DNA of 64,000 nt from Synchiropus splendidus (GCF_027744825.2 NC_071347.1:18292001-18356000); one strand, 5' to 3'. Counted from the first letter of the stretch, positions 40,001 to 51,839 are shown. Notes: generated from the letters alone by a model not told the origin. Translations and numbers: made by a program.

Positions 40001-43000
40001 AGTTTCTCTTTCTGTCGTTAGCGGTGCAGATGAGACGGCACCCTTCCCGGCTCTGGTATTTGGCATGGCAGCAGTGATGGGAGCGAGCGTCTGGGTCTGT
40101 GATTTGCACTGAAGTCTCTGCCTCTTGCTCCTGTCTGTACTGACACTAGTGACTATTGTCTTCTCATCCGAGCCTACTCAGCCATAGCTGCTCTGTGAGC
40201 TGCCCGTCTTTTGTTCTTGCTTCTTCCCCCACAAAGCTCAGCGATGGCTTGTCGGGCAGCCTGGATTATTCATGAACAGCGGCGACGTGTGGCTGTGTGT
40301 TATTGGGGGGTATAAGGAGGAATTTAAGGGTTTGTATGCATGGTGGTTGTGGGGGTCGCTGCGGGCTTCCTGTATGGCCATAACAGCGGAGCGGGGCGAC
40401 TCTAGGGGAATGCTTGGCAACTCATCTATGGGGACACATGTCGATACAGACTTAACATGACAAAGTTGCTCTCGTGCGTTTACCACTACAATTCAACAAG
40501 TTCGGTGTCTGTGAGGTGAACAAGTGCAGTGTCAGCAGAGCGACAACAGAGAGGTCAAACAACCATGAGCGCATGTTTCTGCTTGTTTTCAACTCGATTG
40601 TACCTATCCACATATTGTAAACAAAACCTGCACCACCACCACCTCTTTGCATTTCAATCCTGTGTGTGGATGGAGAGGTTCCTGCGCTTGAGGATCTATT
40701 CATCGAGGGGGGTTGGGAGAGACAGGAAAGCACAAGAAGAGGGGGGTGGGGACTGACGGGAGCAGTGTGGGGATATGGGGATGGGCAAGTGACGCGCATC
40801 CCCCAAGGTGCTGCCTGTTATGCCAAGCAGAATCAGTCTTTTACCAAGAAGCTGCGGCTAATCTGTCAACCTCCACAAACACGCTCCCACACCCCACCCC
40901 CGACTGTCCGCCCCCCCACTAAATATTAGGTGCCTCCCTCTTAATACACACGGGGAGAACTGTTAACAGCACATCTTGCACCAGCTGAAGCGTTTTCCCT
41001 TGCTCAGTTCTGACGCTGACCTCGAATGAACTCACAATGACTGAGGATTCCAGGGTTTTTTTTAACTGTCAAGTTAACCAGGTAAATCTGTTAAACGTCC
41101 TTTCAGAACGCAGAGCTGCTTGATGTAACTCAACTCATTGGTTCATTAATTTAAGCACAATTTACTTTTACATTTACAGCCTGAAAGTTGAGTTATCAGA
41201 AAAACATTTGTACCTTAAATAAAAAAATCTTTTGTGACTACAATTAAATATATTTAAAAACTGAGACAGAACGTAAAATTAGAAACGTAAAATTTTGTCT
41301 TTTGCGTTGGGTAAAATTAAGTTTCTCTTTTTAAGTCATGGTTGTTTAAAATATTTTTAGCTTTTTATATCTTATCTATAGCTATTGATATCGTTGAGGA
41401 AAAAATGCAACCTGTAATTTTTGGTTACACCTTCTCATTGATGATGGATTATTAGTACAGTCATAACACATCATAATGCATTCATAAGGCTTTATAGAAG
41501 ATGCTATCAACCATTTATGACAACTTATAGGCAGGTTTCCAAAGTATAAGGCACAACATTTGAGAATAACATAATATTATTATGCTTTATAAACCTTGTC
41601 ATACATGATTATGATAAGATTTTACGATGAATCCTTATGAATGTATTGTGGTGTGCTATGATTGCGCTAATAATGGGTTATAGATGAGAGATTGCAGTTA
41701 AGAGTTACCATATTTGTATTTATTTTTTGCATCAGTACCTTGCAAAGTCAAGTCTGAGCCAGGCAACCGATCGAAGCGACAGGAAGTAAAGCAACATGAC
41801 TCTCCGCTGACATGAAGCAATGTTATTCGGTTACTTCTGCAATACATTGCGCAAAATATTTTCCAGCGAAAGTTCATCAAAAACCACTGAAATAGAACGC
41901 TTGTTTCGAAATATTCTTGGAACCGAGGACTGTATTCTATAAAAGTACTGAATTACACCTCTATTAGTGGACTTTCCTTCCAGGCGAGCGAGCAGTCAGT
42001 AATCCTTTAACAATTGACAGACTGTGTGTTGGGCAGTCCGGCCCTACGTGATCAACGTGCAGGAAAACTCGGACAAAGTGGGAAATCCAAAACATGCACC
42101 AAGACAAGGGCTTAAATCTTACTCTGCAGAGTGTGATGTCATGGACACCTGTTCGTTCCCTCAGAAGAGCCCTCTCTAGATGTTTATATAACGCGCGTGA
42201 TTATCCGCTACACGGTGCTAAAATAAGAGCGTAAATGCCTCATCTTTCTGTTGCAACAAAACAGTTATGGATTACATAATCCAGTGGGAACGAGTTACAC
42301 CGCGAACCAGACAGTGGAGTTTAAAGTTTAAAGGCCCCACGCAATTGCACACAAAACACTGGCTGTGTTTACCGGCCGTGATGCTGCTCCTCACATCCTG
42401 TTGTGCAGCATTTTTACATGTGTGGGGAAAATGCTTGGACTCCGCAGGGAAAAAACGCTTCCTGACATCAGACTTTGTTCTATTTTTACCTGTTGGCTGG
42501 ATGTTTTATAACAAACACTTAATTACGTTTGCTGTAATTAGGATAGAACACATTTAAATAATGATGATAATGACGAGAGAAATGTCTCTGTAGAGGATTA
42601 ATAATGCTAAACTTCGCCCCAGCTCCTCCTCACACTGGTTATTGTTCATAGCCAGCCAGCGATTAAATGTTTATATCATGAGTGACAGGAAAAACAAATC
42701 ATTAGTGAAACTTGGAAATGACTGCTTCTATTACAGACTAAAGAAAACAAGAGAGATTGCGTTTCAAAGTTGACAGATCAAGTTCATAAAGCACACGCAA
42801 ATGACTTCAGTTTCCCGTCAGAACAGAAAATATGTCACGATCTGCTTTATTCAAATCCTCTGAGTACAATGGCCTACATTAATAAAAATGTGTCTCATGA
42901 ACGCAGCAAAATTGAAAAATCCTGTCGAAACATGCAGATGCAGATTCACATTGCCCATTTGTGCTTGTTCTCCGAATCAAGTAGCAGAACTTCAAGTCAA

Positions 43001-46000
43001 CTGTTAATGGTTGCATTAACATTTATCCCATTCAAGACAACAAATCCTCTGAGTAAATATTTGCAGAGCTCAGTGTATATTCCCATCGCATAAGGCGGCA
43101 GTGTTCAGTTAAGCATCAGGATCTGCGCTTCCTTTTCTTTGCAGTGACAGAACACTGGTGCTCACCAAAGAGCAGATCACCTCAGGGCTCATTCAGCGTA
43201 ACGGCAGATGGTTCTCCAAGTGGAGCGAACTACCCTTCGCTCACCACGTCTCCTGTCGCTTTTCAAAATCCTGTACAAGCCACCTTGTTTCCTTAACTGT
43301 CAACAATGATTGTGTAGTGTCAACACAATACGGAACACATAAAAGGTTAACCTGTCTCCGTCGGAGTTAGAGCTTCTTCTAAAGTTTTCACGACGTGAAA
43401 CTGGCTGGTATTAAAGAACTGCAGGAGCTCGTGTTCTTCATGGTTTTTATGATTGTTTTTATTCGACTGAGACTGCGCTGTAGCGGCGTTTCAGTCGTGA
43501 TTTATTCATGATGTTTGGCTGGCTTGTAAAATATTATATAATATTTCAGTTTTACTTAAAATAACGGTTTGTATACCCAAACTAAAACAATTGAATCTGC
43601 AGCAGGTCACAAACACTACGATCACAAATGCTGTGCTACGAAAACAAACAAATTTAAAGTGGGTGTAAAAGGTGTATTTGGTGTAATTGGCCTCACATTG
43701 CTTCCATAAAAACAGCGAAAACAGCATACCATTATCAGTAAGCAGCAATATGGAAAAATTCCCAGAAAGAGAAGCACAGATCCATTGTTTGTCTCGAGGA
43801 CATAAAAGTACAGAGAAGCTGCACTGTGTCTTTGTTGATTCAGAGAAAGGCTGTGACAGAATTCCTAGAGAGGAAGTTTGGTACTGGATGAGGAAGTTCA
43901 CAGCAGTACATGAGGGTGGTGCAGGACTTGTTTGAGCACAGTGGTGAGAGTCGGATTACAGTTGTCAGCCCCTAGTTGTTTGTTCGGGTGATGGACAGAC
44001 TGACCATGATGTTTGCGGATGATATAGTGATCTGGAGTGAGTTTAGAGAGAAGGTAAGGGCAATGTGGAGGTACAGGCTGAAGATAAGAGTATGGATACT
44101 CAAGAAAATGTTCGGGTTATCTGGGGTCAGAAAGGTTAAGAAGAGAGTGTAGGGAGGATGGAGCGGCCGGACATTAGCTCAGAAAGGAGTGGAGAGCTTG
44201 AATGGTGAAGTCTGGAGACCAAGTTAGGGAGGTCAGATGGTTTGGAACTTGTGGAGAGGAGAACATGAACAGGATGGGTGCAACTTGGAAGGATGATCAA
44301 AATAGGTTACGGTAGAGAACCACAGACAGGACATTCCAAAAGACAAAGAAGATTATGCCATCAATGTTCATACACCAGATCATCCACCATTCTCTTTCAT
44401 AATAAGCCAGTTAAAGACTTGTGTGAAGATGCTTCTCAGTGTAGCTTTAAGTGGCATGTTTTGCTGAATTTTGGCTGTAGAATCCACCGCAAAAGCTCCG
44501 TTGTTTACATCCTCAGCAGTGCAGAACTAACTCAGACGGATGATGCCGTGCTGTATATTGGCTTATGTCTGAGCCTCAATTCCGAAGATGTATATTCTAC
44601 ATCCTTGATGCTTTCTCCAAAGTCCTGATCACATTGTGGTTTCCTGAAGATGAACGATGTGGGCATTAAAGCCTCAGGAACAATAACAAATAGCAACATC
44701 AATAACTTGGTGTTATATTTCTGGTCAATTGAGGCTAAATCCCGCCACCACGCCGGCACACTCATTCGTCAGCTCCAGCAGCCCTCATGTAACTCTAAAA
44801 ACATTCCCTCAGTCACAATGGCGTCTGCCGAAACCGCTCGAAGAAGCTAAAAAAAACAATAATGACATGTTCACTGGAGAAGTTTCCCCTAACTATAGTA
44901 TATCACGTTCACATGGCTGCCACCTAAAATACACAGCGTGAGCTAAAAAATCCCTGTGGCACGAAAACAACACGGCCAGCACGGGGGCTTCGCTTTGCTA
45001 AACACATCTGGGTGAATAGATGAACGTGTGCCCTTTCAGGAACACGTGGGACAACTCTCCCTCTCGCTTTTAGAGGGCCGCTCCACAACCACATTCCTAT
45101 TATTGTTATTCTAATTAGCTTCTGGGGAGAAAAGAAGGGGAAAATGATGTGTACACACACACACACACACAGAACAGGAAGGTGAATCAGGGCTGCCGAG
45201 AGGCAGGGGGTAGAGTCAGGGCAGCGATGTGTGAGATAGAGGCTCTGGTGTCTTCTGAGGACTTGCAGAAGCATGGGGTGAAATGGCACAATAAAAAAAA
45301 AGGATTCACAGACATCCAAAACCACAACAACCTGCCTCCACCACTGCTCCATTTGCATGCCAACAATCCGGAACACCACCAACCGTCCAGCGCTGCTACA
45401 GTTTTTAAAGAAATGTTTTTGGCGAAATTGCCTTTTGCTGAATCAGCAATTGTCAAAATAAAAAAAAAGTTTATTTCAAAGGTTAGTTACTTATCTAGTC
45501 ATTATCATCAGAGTAGAGTGGTACTATTTTCAGTCTCTTCTCTCAATAGAGTCAAAGTGCGTCGATGATGTTTACTTTCCACTCTTGTGGACAAAGGCAC
45601 AGTCAAAATCAACACCAGTCCTACACATATCCAGTGAACATGTGACTTCAGGTCCAGTTCCTGCAAACTACAACGACGTTTGAGCGGTAATTTACTTGAC
45701 TCCCAGCTGAATCCATCCCTTCACGGCTTTGGTTTGTGAATAAACACGAGTCTCATTCCTCGCTAAATGGGTGTAGATCGTGCCAACAGACGGGAAGCTC
45801 TGGCCGCACTGTAGGAAACAAGCACCAGGATGTGAAATTTCGGAGCATGGGAACTGCTGCTCCGACTGAATTCTAATGTTCTCTGAGCGCCGGTTATTTA
45901 TGCAGTGACGTCACATTGTGGCGGTCTACATGTACTTTGACAAGAAAAGTGAAATGTTGCTCAGCTTGACAGCGCTAAAACAAGTGTTTTATTTAACTTT

Positions 46001-49000
46001 TATAACAATTAAATTAAAAAAAACTATTTAATTCCCCATAGCACAATAAGCAATTTGAATATTGCAACCACATAAACGTTCACAGTTGTCTTTGTCTCAA
46101 GTGAACCTGGGTCTAAAGCTTCAGGGTCTTCTATTGTTGTAGCTGTTGAGTCTTTCATTGCAAGATAGCAAACCTCTCTAGCAAATTACAATACTTGTTT
46201 AAAGCACCGCAGGGTCTCGGAGAAAAGCAGAAAGACCTCAGCGTGCTGTTCCACGATAGGAGCCGCGGTGCCGCTGAACTCTGGACTGACGCCAGGGCAG
46301 TGATTTCCCAAATTCCTTTGGTTTTTGTGGCCCGGGACCTGCCTCTTTCGCATCACATGCGACATGGGCCAGCGAGACCCATGATCATAAGCAGGGGTTG
46401 TGGCTTGTGAGACTCAGCTCTACATCTGGGACCTGTCACTGGACGCAAGGCCTCCTCGCTCGCGACAGTGACCTCTTGACTGCGTGAAGGTTTCAGAGTG
46501 GGACGGCCCTGGAAATCCAGGATGAAAAATATCAATGTAGAAAATATGAAGTGCTGCAACCTCCAGACGGGGGGGGGGGTGTCTTGCAGGCAGAATGCCA
46601 TGTTCACCAATATCCTCCCCCCACTCACGGCTTAATCTGACCTCCCCCACTGATAGTGGTAGCTAGCTCATTAATGCCCAATCGTCCAGCTCTGGGAGGA
46701 CTGTCGGGGGGTGGGGGGGGGGGAGTGAGCCCGTGCTTGAATTCCACAAAGCAATTTGAATATGTAATGTGCCAGCTGAGATATAATCACCCAATCCAAT
46801 TCAGTGATTAAAGCACACTTAAATTATACTCACTTAACATTGCTCCACGGCACATAAGTGGGTTAATCTGCTTTTACATTGAAAGATGTTTATGACACGG
46901 ACGCGTTCATCCTCCCGCTTCAGCATTTTAGCAGCTCATTTTACAGTTTGAATGTCGCTCTCAGCTGAAATTCCGCCGCTCTTATTGCACTTTCATTGCT
47001 TTAATGTGGACACAGAGACAACAGGCGTGGAGACACGGGGCTCCCTGGGGTTCGCCGGCTCCCCTCCCTCCTCCCCGGGCTCGAACAAAGCACCCCCAGT
47101 TGCTAGCCTGACCCAGTAACCTGGCTAGCAGCCTGGGGGTATAGCATACCCTGTCTTCGGGCTTCCAGGGCCCGTGTGAGCACACGGGGCCAACACTTGT
47201 CTATAGAGCAAAGTCACTTTCCTCGGTTCAATCTGCTCTTGCAGGGATTAGAGCAACTTGTATTAGACTGGGGCGATTGTGTGGTAAATGTGTGGCGGGC
47301 CGTGCTTGGAGGATGCACTGGTGACCAAGCTAATCTGCCTGGACATTGGAATCTCTTTCGCAGACATTGATGGAATCCCCTCCGGCCCAACTATCCGCAG
47401 GAATTCAGACTTTAATACACCAAACACTTCATATCACACAAAAAAGTCAGGCACACCGGTCTGTGCCTTCAGACAGGTTGCTTGTAAAAATCCTTTAGTG
47501 TTCATGAAGTGTTGCTTTTTATCATCAGTCTGCCTTTTTTATACATATTGTTCTTATTTTTATTTGACCATAGCGTTCATTCACTTTTTAAAGAGACAAC
47601 GTCCGCTGTTCAGCAGTGGTGCTGTCGCTATTCTCTCGACAAAAACGTTGCCGGTTCATGGAACAAATAAAAAACACTACCTAGGAATCAGGTGGGGGAA
47701 GTGGCTCAATTGGATGCCAGGGTACAGGGGACCCTACCTTAAGAATTTAGTCTCCTAATACACAACCACTAACCGCTGACTTTTTTCTAGCGTATGGGTG
47801 TTTTACTTGTAGTCAAGTGTGACCCAAAATGACAGCGCCACTCAGTCGGTCTTCCCAAGGAACATGAATGTAGCATGGTGGTTCCAGCGGGGTTCGACCC
47901 CTATGGTAACAAAAATCCATCCACGTTTCCTCATGTTTTCCTCTCCTTTTACTGCTCGTTCAGAACAGAGAAGTGCAGGTAAGCAGCAGCGGTTAGAAGT
48001 AGGGCTGTAAGAAAATATTGCTACGCTCAAACATTGCGATGTTGTATTGATATTTTTGCTGAAATATCTCAATCCTCGATTGTGTGCTTGATATTTTAAG
48101 TTGTTTATATCAGTATTTAATACACAGATGGATGGATGGTTGTGCTGCATTTGTGACATGTTCAATACTATTTGTTTCTTTTTGCACACTTTGTTGAGTT
48201 ATTTTGTTGATCAAGGAAGCAATTCGACCGAATCAAGTCTAACTGGACTGACGTCATAACAACAAACTCCTTTTCATGCACATAATATTGTACTTCATTA
48301 CCTGACTTTCTCCCTAAAAATGATGGTTCTTTTGACAATATATCGCATTATCAGATACGCAAGGTACCTGCCAATACACAGCCCTAGCTAGAAGCCACAC
48401 GAGTCAATAGCGATTCAAATTCCTCATGGATCCAGATGGAACTCTAGAAAGCCATAATGAAGTCCACTGTTCCTTCAGTCATGATTACAGAAGTATTGCT
48501 GCAATACTTTCCACAGTATTGCAGAAAAAAATGAAGTGCCGCTTTGAACAAATGAGTGTAAAGAGCGGCTAACTGGAAACTACTTCATAAGTCAAACATG
48601 GAAACGGTTGATGTTTAGATGTACTCCATAAGTGACGTGGAATCCAAGTGAAAATACGCTTCCAAAAAGGCGATTCCACTTCACCAAACTCTCTCACCGC
48701 CGAGGCTTTGACTACAGCAATGCCCCTCTAATTTGTAGAATAAGCTCTTAGCATTTCTAGCTTTACAACTCCTCATTACTCTTGTCACTATTCCTGCGAA
48801 TTGTCAAGCCTGACCTCTTTTGGATCAACGCAATGTCGTCGCACACTGCTAAGCCATCGGGCCCACCGCGACCTGTCATAATTCCACTCAACAGTGCATC
48901 AAAACCAATTAGAGAATTCACTTTACGAGGGCGTTTGGGAAGAGTATGCAAAACAGCTTACCCCCTGGCTCCCCTTGAAGCAAATCGCCGGCTGATGCGA

Positions 49001-51713
49001 TAGCGATGCCTGCGGGAGAAAGAACGAGAGACGACACTGGTCACATTTCAGGGGGAAAAATCTTAAGTGGTCAGGCATGAGTGAATTCATATTCTCTTTG
49101 TTTCACATTTATGTGGATTAGAATTAGCCACGCTTGGTGAATCAAGATGAAATGGAAAACAGAGAGCGCCTTTGCTCGGTACAATTGAATAAAACAGGAG
49201 AATAAAATACACTATCATCATTAGTATCTGGAGATTGAGACTTGGAAATGAAACCAATTGACTGAACTCGAAAAGGACTAGAGGTGGAATTGGAAGGGCT
49301 TGTTTTGTGATGTTTTAATATGAGTTGTTTCGTAATATGAGACGCAGAGAAGTTAGCCAAGAAGTATGCGTGGACACGGCTGCATTTAACTGCCAGATGA
49401 TGAAGTGTGAGTGAGCTCTAACAAAGGTGAGGTAAAGTATAACACATCATCGCCATTCGAGCATCTATTAAGCCCTTGTTTCTTCGACGTCACTCAACTA
49501 TGGTCACGGCAGATGTATTAAACTGGACGTAATTAAAGCAAAAGAAGTCGTGCATTTCATGTTCTCTGCTGAAAAATGACAGTCACACGGTTCAATCGAT
49601 AGTCTGAAGGCGGCGCCTGTCAGTCAGCTTGTTTATGTGTGGGAGACGGATGGCAAGTCTGTTTGCCACTAAGTAGCTAAATTAATAAAAGCCGCATTAA
49701 TTCCCGGAGGAAGCTCCCTCTGAAGTCAATTATATTTATTTTTAACAGTCTCTTATTGAGCACGCAGGCTCCACAGAGACCTCCGAAGAAGTGAAATTTC
49801 AAAAATGCTAAATAAGTGTGTGTAGAATTGGAGATCGCCAACCGCGACTCACGGGGTAACGCTGATTGACACAGCGCTTTATTTATTATTAATGGTTTTG
49901 GGAAATGTCTTCCCCATTAAAGAGTCTTGTTCAGATTTCTTTCGCCACAGTTTGCCTCTCAATATTTAATGAAATAGTACATTTCAAAGACTATTTCGGG
50001 ACATGTACACAGCCCTGAGGCCAGAGCAGACTTTTTAATAGTCAAAATGTGATTTGCCAATCGGGAAAATATGCCACTTTATTTTCCTCATTAGAGTTAC
50101 ATGAATAAGATGGTTTGTGATGAGCCTCTGCAGTGAACCGAGGTAACACCCAGTGCTTTTTATGGGATTGTGTCGCCAATGTTTATCTCTGATGACGAAG
50201 TCGGTAAATGAGTCGTGCTGCTCTGTAATAAAACAAACTGTACTGTACAGTTCATGTCCTTGGTTTGGGACAAAAACGGTCCAAATATTTAAAACTCCAG
50301 GGCTGTGTTTGAGTATTAGACAGAGTTAATCATATCGATTAGTCAGCAGATTTACCCTAAGTACAACAAGGGAGTAAGTTTCCTCCTTTAGCAGGAGTTC
50401 TTGGAGGCTAACGTTAGAATCATAAACTCTATGTTTAGCGTTAAATTGTCCTCCTTTACGAATCACCTGGCAAAAAAAAAAACATATTTCGTCTCATACT
50501 CTAACCCCAAACCACTTTTCCTAGCTGAAGTTGAAATGCATTATCTCTGTTTGTTATCTTAGCTTAGGTTATATCAGATTTATTTTTGATGCAGGCCACA
50601 AAAAATGAGTTAGTGGACCGATTTTGGCCCCTGGGCCTCGTGTTTAACACTTGCGCCCTAAACATAATGGTTAAAATGAATTCAAACACAAAGGATTAAG
50701 GCGAATGATGCTAGCTGTGTGTCAGTAAACTGATGTAGCCTAATAACGTTTACTTTTCGGTGGTTAATTCTAAGAGCTTGATGACTTTATTTCTTGACTG
50801 TTATGATCCAAACTATGTGGAAACAAGAGGCGCCTTCCTCGTTAGCTGTGGCCGGGAGGACGCCACCAGAGGCGGGGTGTCATCAGGGGAGGACTCGGTG
50901 AGGAAGAACCGGAGCAGACCTCTTTTTCATGGCGAAATATTATCACGAAGGAAGTCCGGGGGAGGAACCTTCGACAGAAATACTCTCATCTTGTTCGGAC
51001 GTTTGCAGACGAGCAAAAAATTAATCCGGTCAAAATTGTTTTTCAAAAAAAAAACAACAAAACAATTGGACATGTGTGGATAAACGTTTGATTTCCCGAG
51101 TGAAAAACAACGTCTGACACAATTGAAACGTTAATAAATTCCAGCTCTCTGAACATAATCACAGACGTCTGTCAGATTGAATTCATGCGGGGTGTTTCGA
51201 GAGATTACGCGTTGGTAAACAAGCAGCCGCGAACTATTGAAAAACACAATCGGCTTTTCTCCGCTCAAAACAAGTTTCACTCGGAGCTTATGCGACTCTT
51301 TAACGCGATCCCTTCATTCATCAAAGTGTATTGAAGTGCCCGCTCTGCTGACAATAAATCAAGCCCCTTTCTACTGTCGCGCAGCCAGAATAAACAAACA
51401 TGCGTCCGACACTCGGTGGAGACGGACAAGACGCCTCCTGTTCAGGCAGCACGCTCACCAGCATCAACACGCATTGGCAGCGCTGACCGGAGAGGAATAA
51501 ATAATAACAAAAGCAAACGCTGAGGGGAGAGCAAAACACACGCAACAAAAGTTTAAGGCTGTTTCTCGCTCTTACCTTGAGGTTCTGGAAGGACTCGAGA
51601 GTCCGGATGGCGGTGTCGGTGAGTTTGACGTGATAGAGAGTTTGATTCGGGCTGTTTTTGTTGATCCTGCCGCAGGAGAGACCATACCGACGCTCCTGCC
51701 TCAGCGCTGCCAT
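24687..51713 (-). CDS. ELL-type RNA polymerase II elongation factor, 12 exons
   Basis: Assembled coding exons in transcript order: 51576-51713, 48962-49009, 34332-34459, 32866-33020, 30081-30322, 28888-29012, 27921-28035, 27211-27661, 25751-25814, 25312-25483, 25196-25240, 24687-24800. They total 1797 bases, or 598 residues, with GT..AG junctions and matching phases throughout. ELL proteins suppress Pol II pausing in the super and little elongation complexes. The N-terminal ELL domain starts [16 protein letters not shown] and includes '[10 protein letters not shown]', '[11 protein letters not shown]' and '[16 protein letters not shown]' (about 118-133). A winged-helix-like part follows ('[20 protein letters not shown]', about 196-215; 'RDWPGY'). 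Then comes a Pro/Ser-rich linker with the lysine run [13 protein letters not shown] (433-445). The occludin-homology domain (about 484-596) has '[20 protein letters not shown]' and '[15 protein letters not shown]'. [10 protein letters not shown] and the FKBP8 neighbour favour ell; ell2 is the alternative. An in-frame ATG at 51834-51836 lies upstream, but the family start is at 51713. Intron 2 is 14.5 kb. Confidence 0.93.
25543..25556 (+). promoter_or_regulatory. Candidate CTCF site CCAGTAGGGGGCGC
   Basis: It matches all 14 positions of the CCASYAGRKGGCRS core. It lies in ell intron 9 between exons 9 and 10. It is the strongest of several such motifs in the 22-26 kb interval. Confidence 0.45.
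27126..27150. repeat. (TAA)n microsatellite
   Basis: A trinucleotide run in ell intron 8, just 60 bases downstream of exon 8 in the transcript sense. Confidence 0.9.
27703..27793. repeat. Tetranucleotide (TCTA)n/(CCAT)n microsatellite
   Basis: Interrupted TCTA units pass into a run of CCAT units and back to TCTA. The tract fills a third of the 259-base ell intron 7, so length variation would change the size of this short intron. Confidence 0.9.
29300..29365. repeat. Short dispersed repeat fragment in ell intron 5
   Basis: GGGGGCGTCAAATGCAAGGC followed by CCGCAGGCTGAGACC resembles the 'ccaaatgcggcccgcgggc...atgtggccc' fragment scattered through vertebrate genomes. A similar fragment is near 50590-50650. 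Called from memory. Confidence 0.35.
30453..30864. mobile_element. Decayed hAT MITE, same family as the 21.1 kb copy
   Basis: The left end (30453-30476) and right end (30841-30864) match the termini of the element at 21117-21350, with several substitutions. 'GAACACATACTGACC..GCTTGC' inside the left end also matches. Flanks AAGATTTT and AGGATTTC agree at 6 of 8 bases, as an old 8-bp duplication would. The interior is about 180 bases longer than the 21.1 kb copy, and the block around 30680-30760 (with ACTAGTCG/CGACTAG palindromic bits) looks like a nested insertion. It lies in ell intron 4. Confidence 0.6.
35069..35540. mobile_element. hAT-like element with GGCTGTCAAT ends
   Basis: The left end carries GGCTGTCAATTGATTAA. 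The right end reads, on the opposite strand, TAGGGCTGTCAATAGAT. The interior next to the left end has the 'TTTCAATCTCAATTCATCGC' character of a very common teleost element whose ends read TAGGGCTGTCAA. No clean target duplication remains (5 of 8 bases agree). It lies in ell intron 2 and encloses the 43-bp minisatellite. Confidence 0.55.
35248..35431. repeat. 43-bp minisatellite, four units plus a partial
   Basis: Four consecutive 43-base units begin at 35248, 35291, 35334 and 35377, followed by a 12-base partial. They differ at only two positions (CATCC in the first, GAGGCT in the third). Each unit contains the inverted repeat CCTCAGCGGCACTGAGG (6-bp stem, 5-base loop). Confidence 0.95.
36994..37020. 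repeat. Poly(A) tract of 27 bases
   Basis: An uninterrupted A run in ell intron 2. Flanking sequence shows no obvious retrogene, so it may be the tail of a lost retroelement or simple slippage. Confidence 0.9.
38882..39530. mobile_element. Non-autonomous DNA transposon with GTCCCTCCAGGA ends
   Basis: CAGTCCCTCCAGGA at 38882-38895 is repeated in inverted orientation at 39517-39530 (13 of 14 positions). Subterminal sequence at both ends contains GATGTTGC / GATTGTTGCGG and GATCGCAACATT-type motifs typical of an abundant fish element family with 'cagtccctccagga' termini. The interior (about 39000-39350) is GC-richer and unrelated to either end. No coding capacity and no clear target duplication. 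Located in ell intron 2. Confidence 0.65.
41421..41712. mobile_element. Possible MITE with CATTCATAAGGCTTTATA interior
   Basis: The interior motif CATTCATAAGGCTTTATA recurs in many fish repeats. The ends share ATTATTAG and TGGTTAC/TGGTAAC in inverted orientation, but only loosely. It lies in ell intron 2. Could be an unrelated AT-rich segment. Confidence 0.35.
43740..44296 (+). mobile_element. Degenerate LINE reverse-transcriptase fragment
   Basis: One open frame (to 43935) contains '[20 protein letters not shown]', the usual non-LTR reverse-transcriptase block before the catalytic motif. After frame breaks, 44006-44035 reads [10 protein letters not shown], with the catalytic FADD at 44012-44023. 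Further on, '[11 protein letters not shown]' (about 44217-44250) matches the C-terminal region seen also at 4.4 kb. Large internal pieces are missing, so this is a dead, internally deleted copy in ell intron 2. Confidence 0.8.
45153..45171. repeat. (AC)n microsatellite
   Basis: A simple AC run in ell intron 2. Confidence 0.9.
46569..46723. repeat. Two G-runs in ell intron 2
   Basis: An 11-base G run (46569-46579) and an interrupted G-rich stretch (46706-46723) lie 130 bases apart on the + strand. That is the C-rich strand of the ell transcript's template orientation. They have local G-quadruplex potential. Confidence 0.7.
48000..48386. mobile_element. Non-autonomous hAT element with TAGGGCTGT ends
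   Basis: TAGGGCTGT at 48000-48008 is inverted at 48378-48386. Flanking octamers are GTTAGAAG (47992-47999) and GCTAGAAG (48387-48394), agreeing at 7 of 8, the duplication length of hAT elements. Inside, 'ATATTGCTAC', 'GATATTTTTGCTGAAATAT' and 'ATATATCGCATTATCAGATA' match the character of abundant fish elements with TAGGGCTGTGTATTGGCA termini. No protein. It lies in ell intron 2, about 575 bases from exon 2. Confidence 0.75.
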
Positions 51714-51800
51714 TTCTACAACTGACGGCTGCTGGACCGGAGACCTCCTCCCCGTGACGTCACGGCGGAGCGTGCGTGTGGGCGGGGCCTGCACACACGC
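51714..51800 (-). promoter_or_regulatory. ell core promoter / 5' UTR with CRE and GC box
   Basis: The 14-base palindrome CCGTGACGTCACGG (51752-51765) contains the full cAMP response element TGACGTCA, 39 bases upstream of the start codon. A GC box GGGCGGGGCC follows at 51780-51789. The area from 51350 to 51830 is CpG-rich relative to its surroundings. No TATA box was seen. Confidence 0.6.
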
Positions 51801-51839
51801 GGACACACAGGCGCGCACGTAAGCACATGAACGCACACA

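Noticed and set aside
46500..46560. Possible ell exon 2 reading ILDFQGRP on the - strand
   Set aside because: It has a resemblance to the FQG motif but no donor or acceptor. The true 48-base exon at 48962-49009 has correct phases and sites.
47696..47900. tRNA-like A box (TGGCTCAATTGG near 47702) and B box (GGGTTCGACCCC near 47889)
   Set aside because: The boxes are about 190 bases apart and no cloverleaf can be folded around either. At most this is a decayed tRNA-derived SINE, so it is not listed as a tRNA gene.
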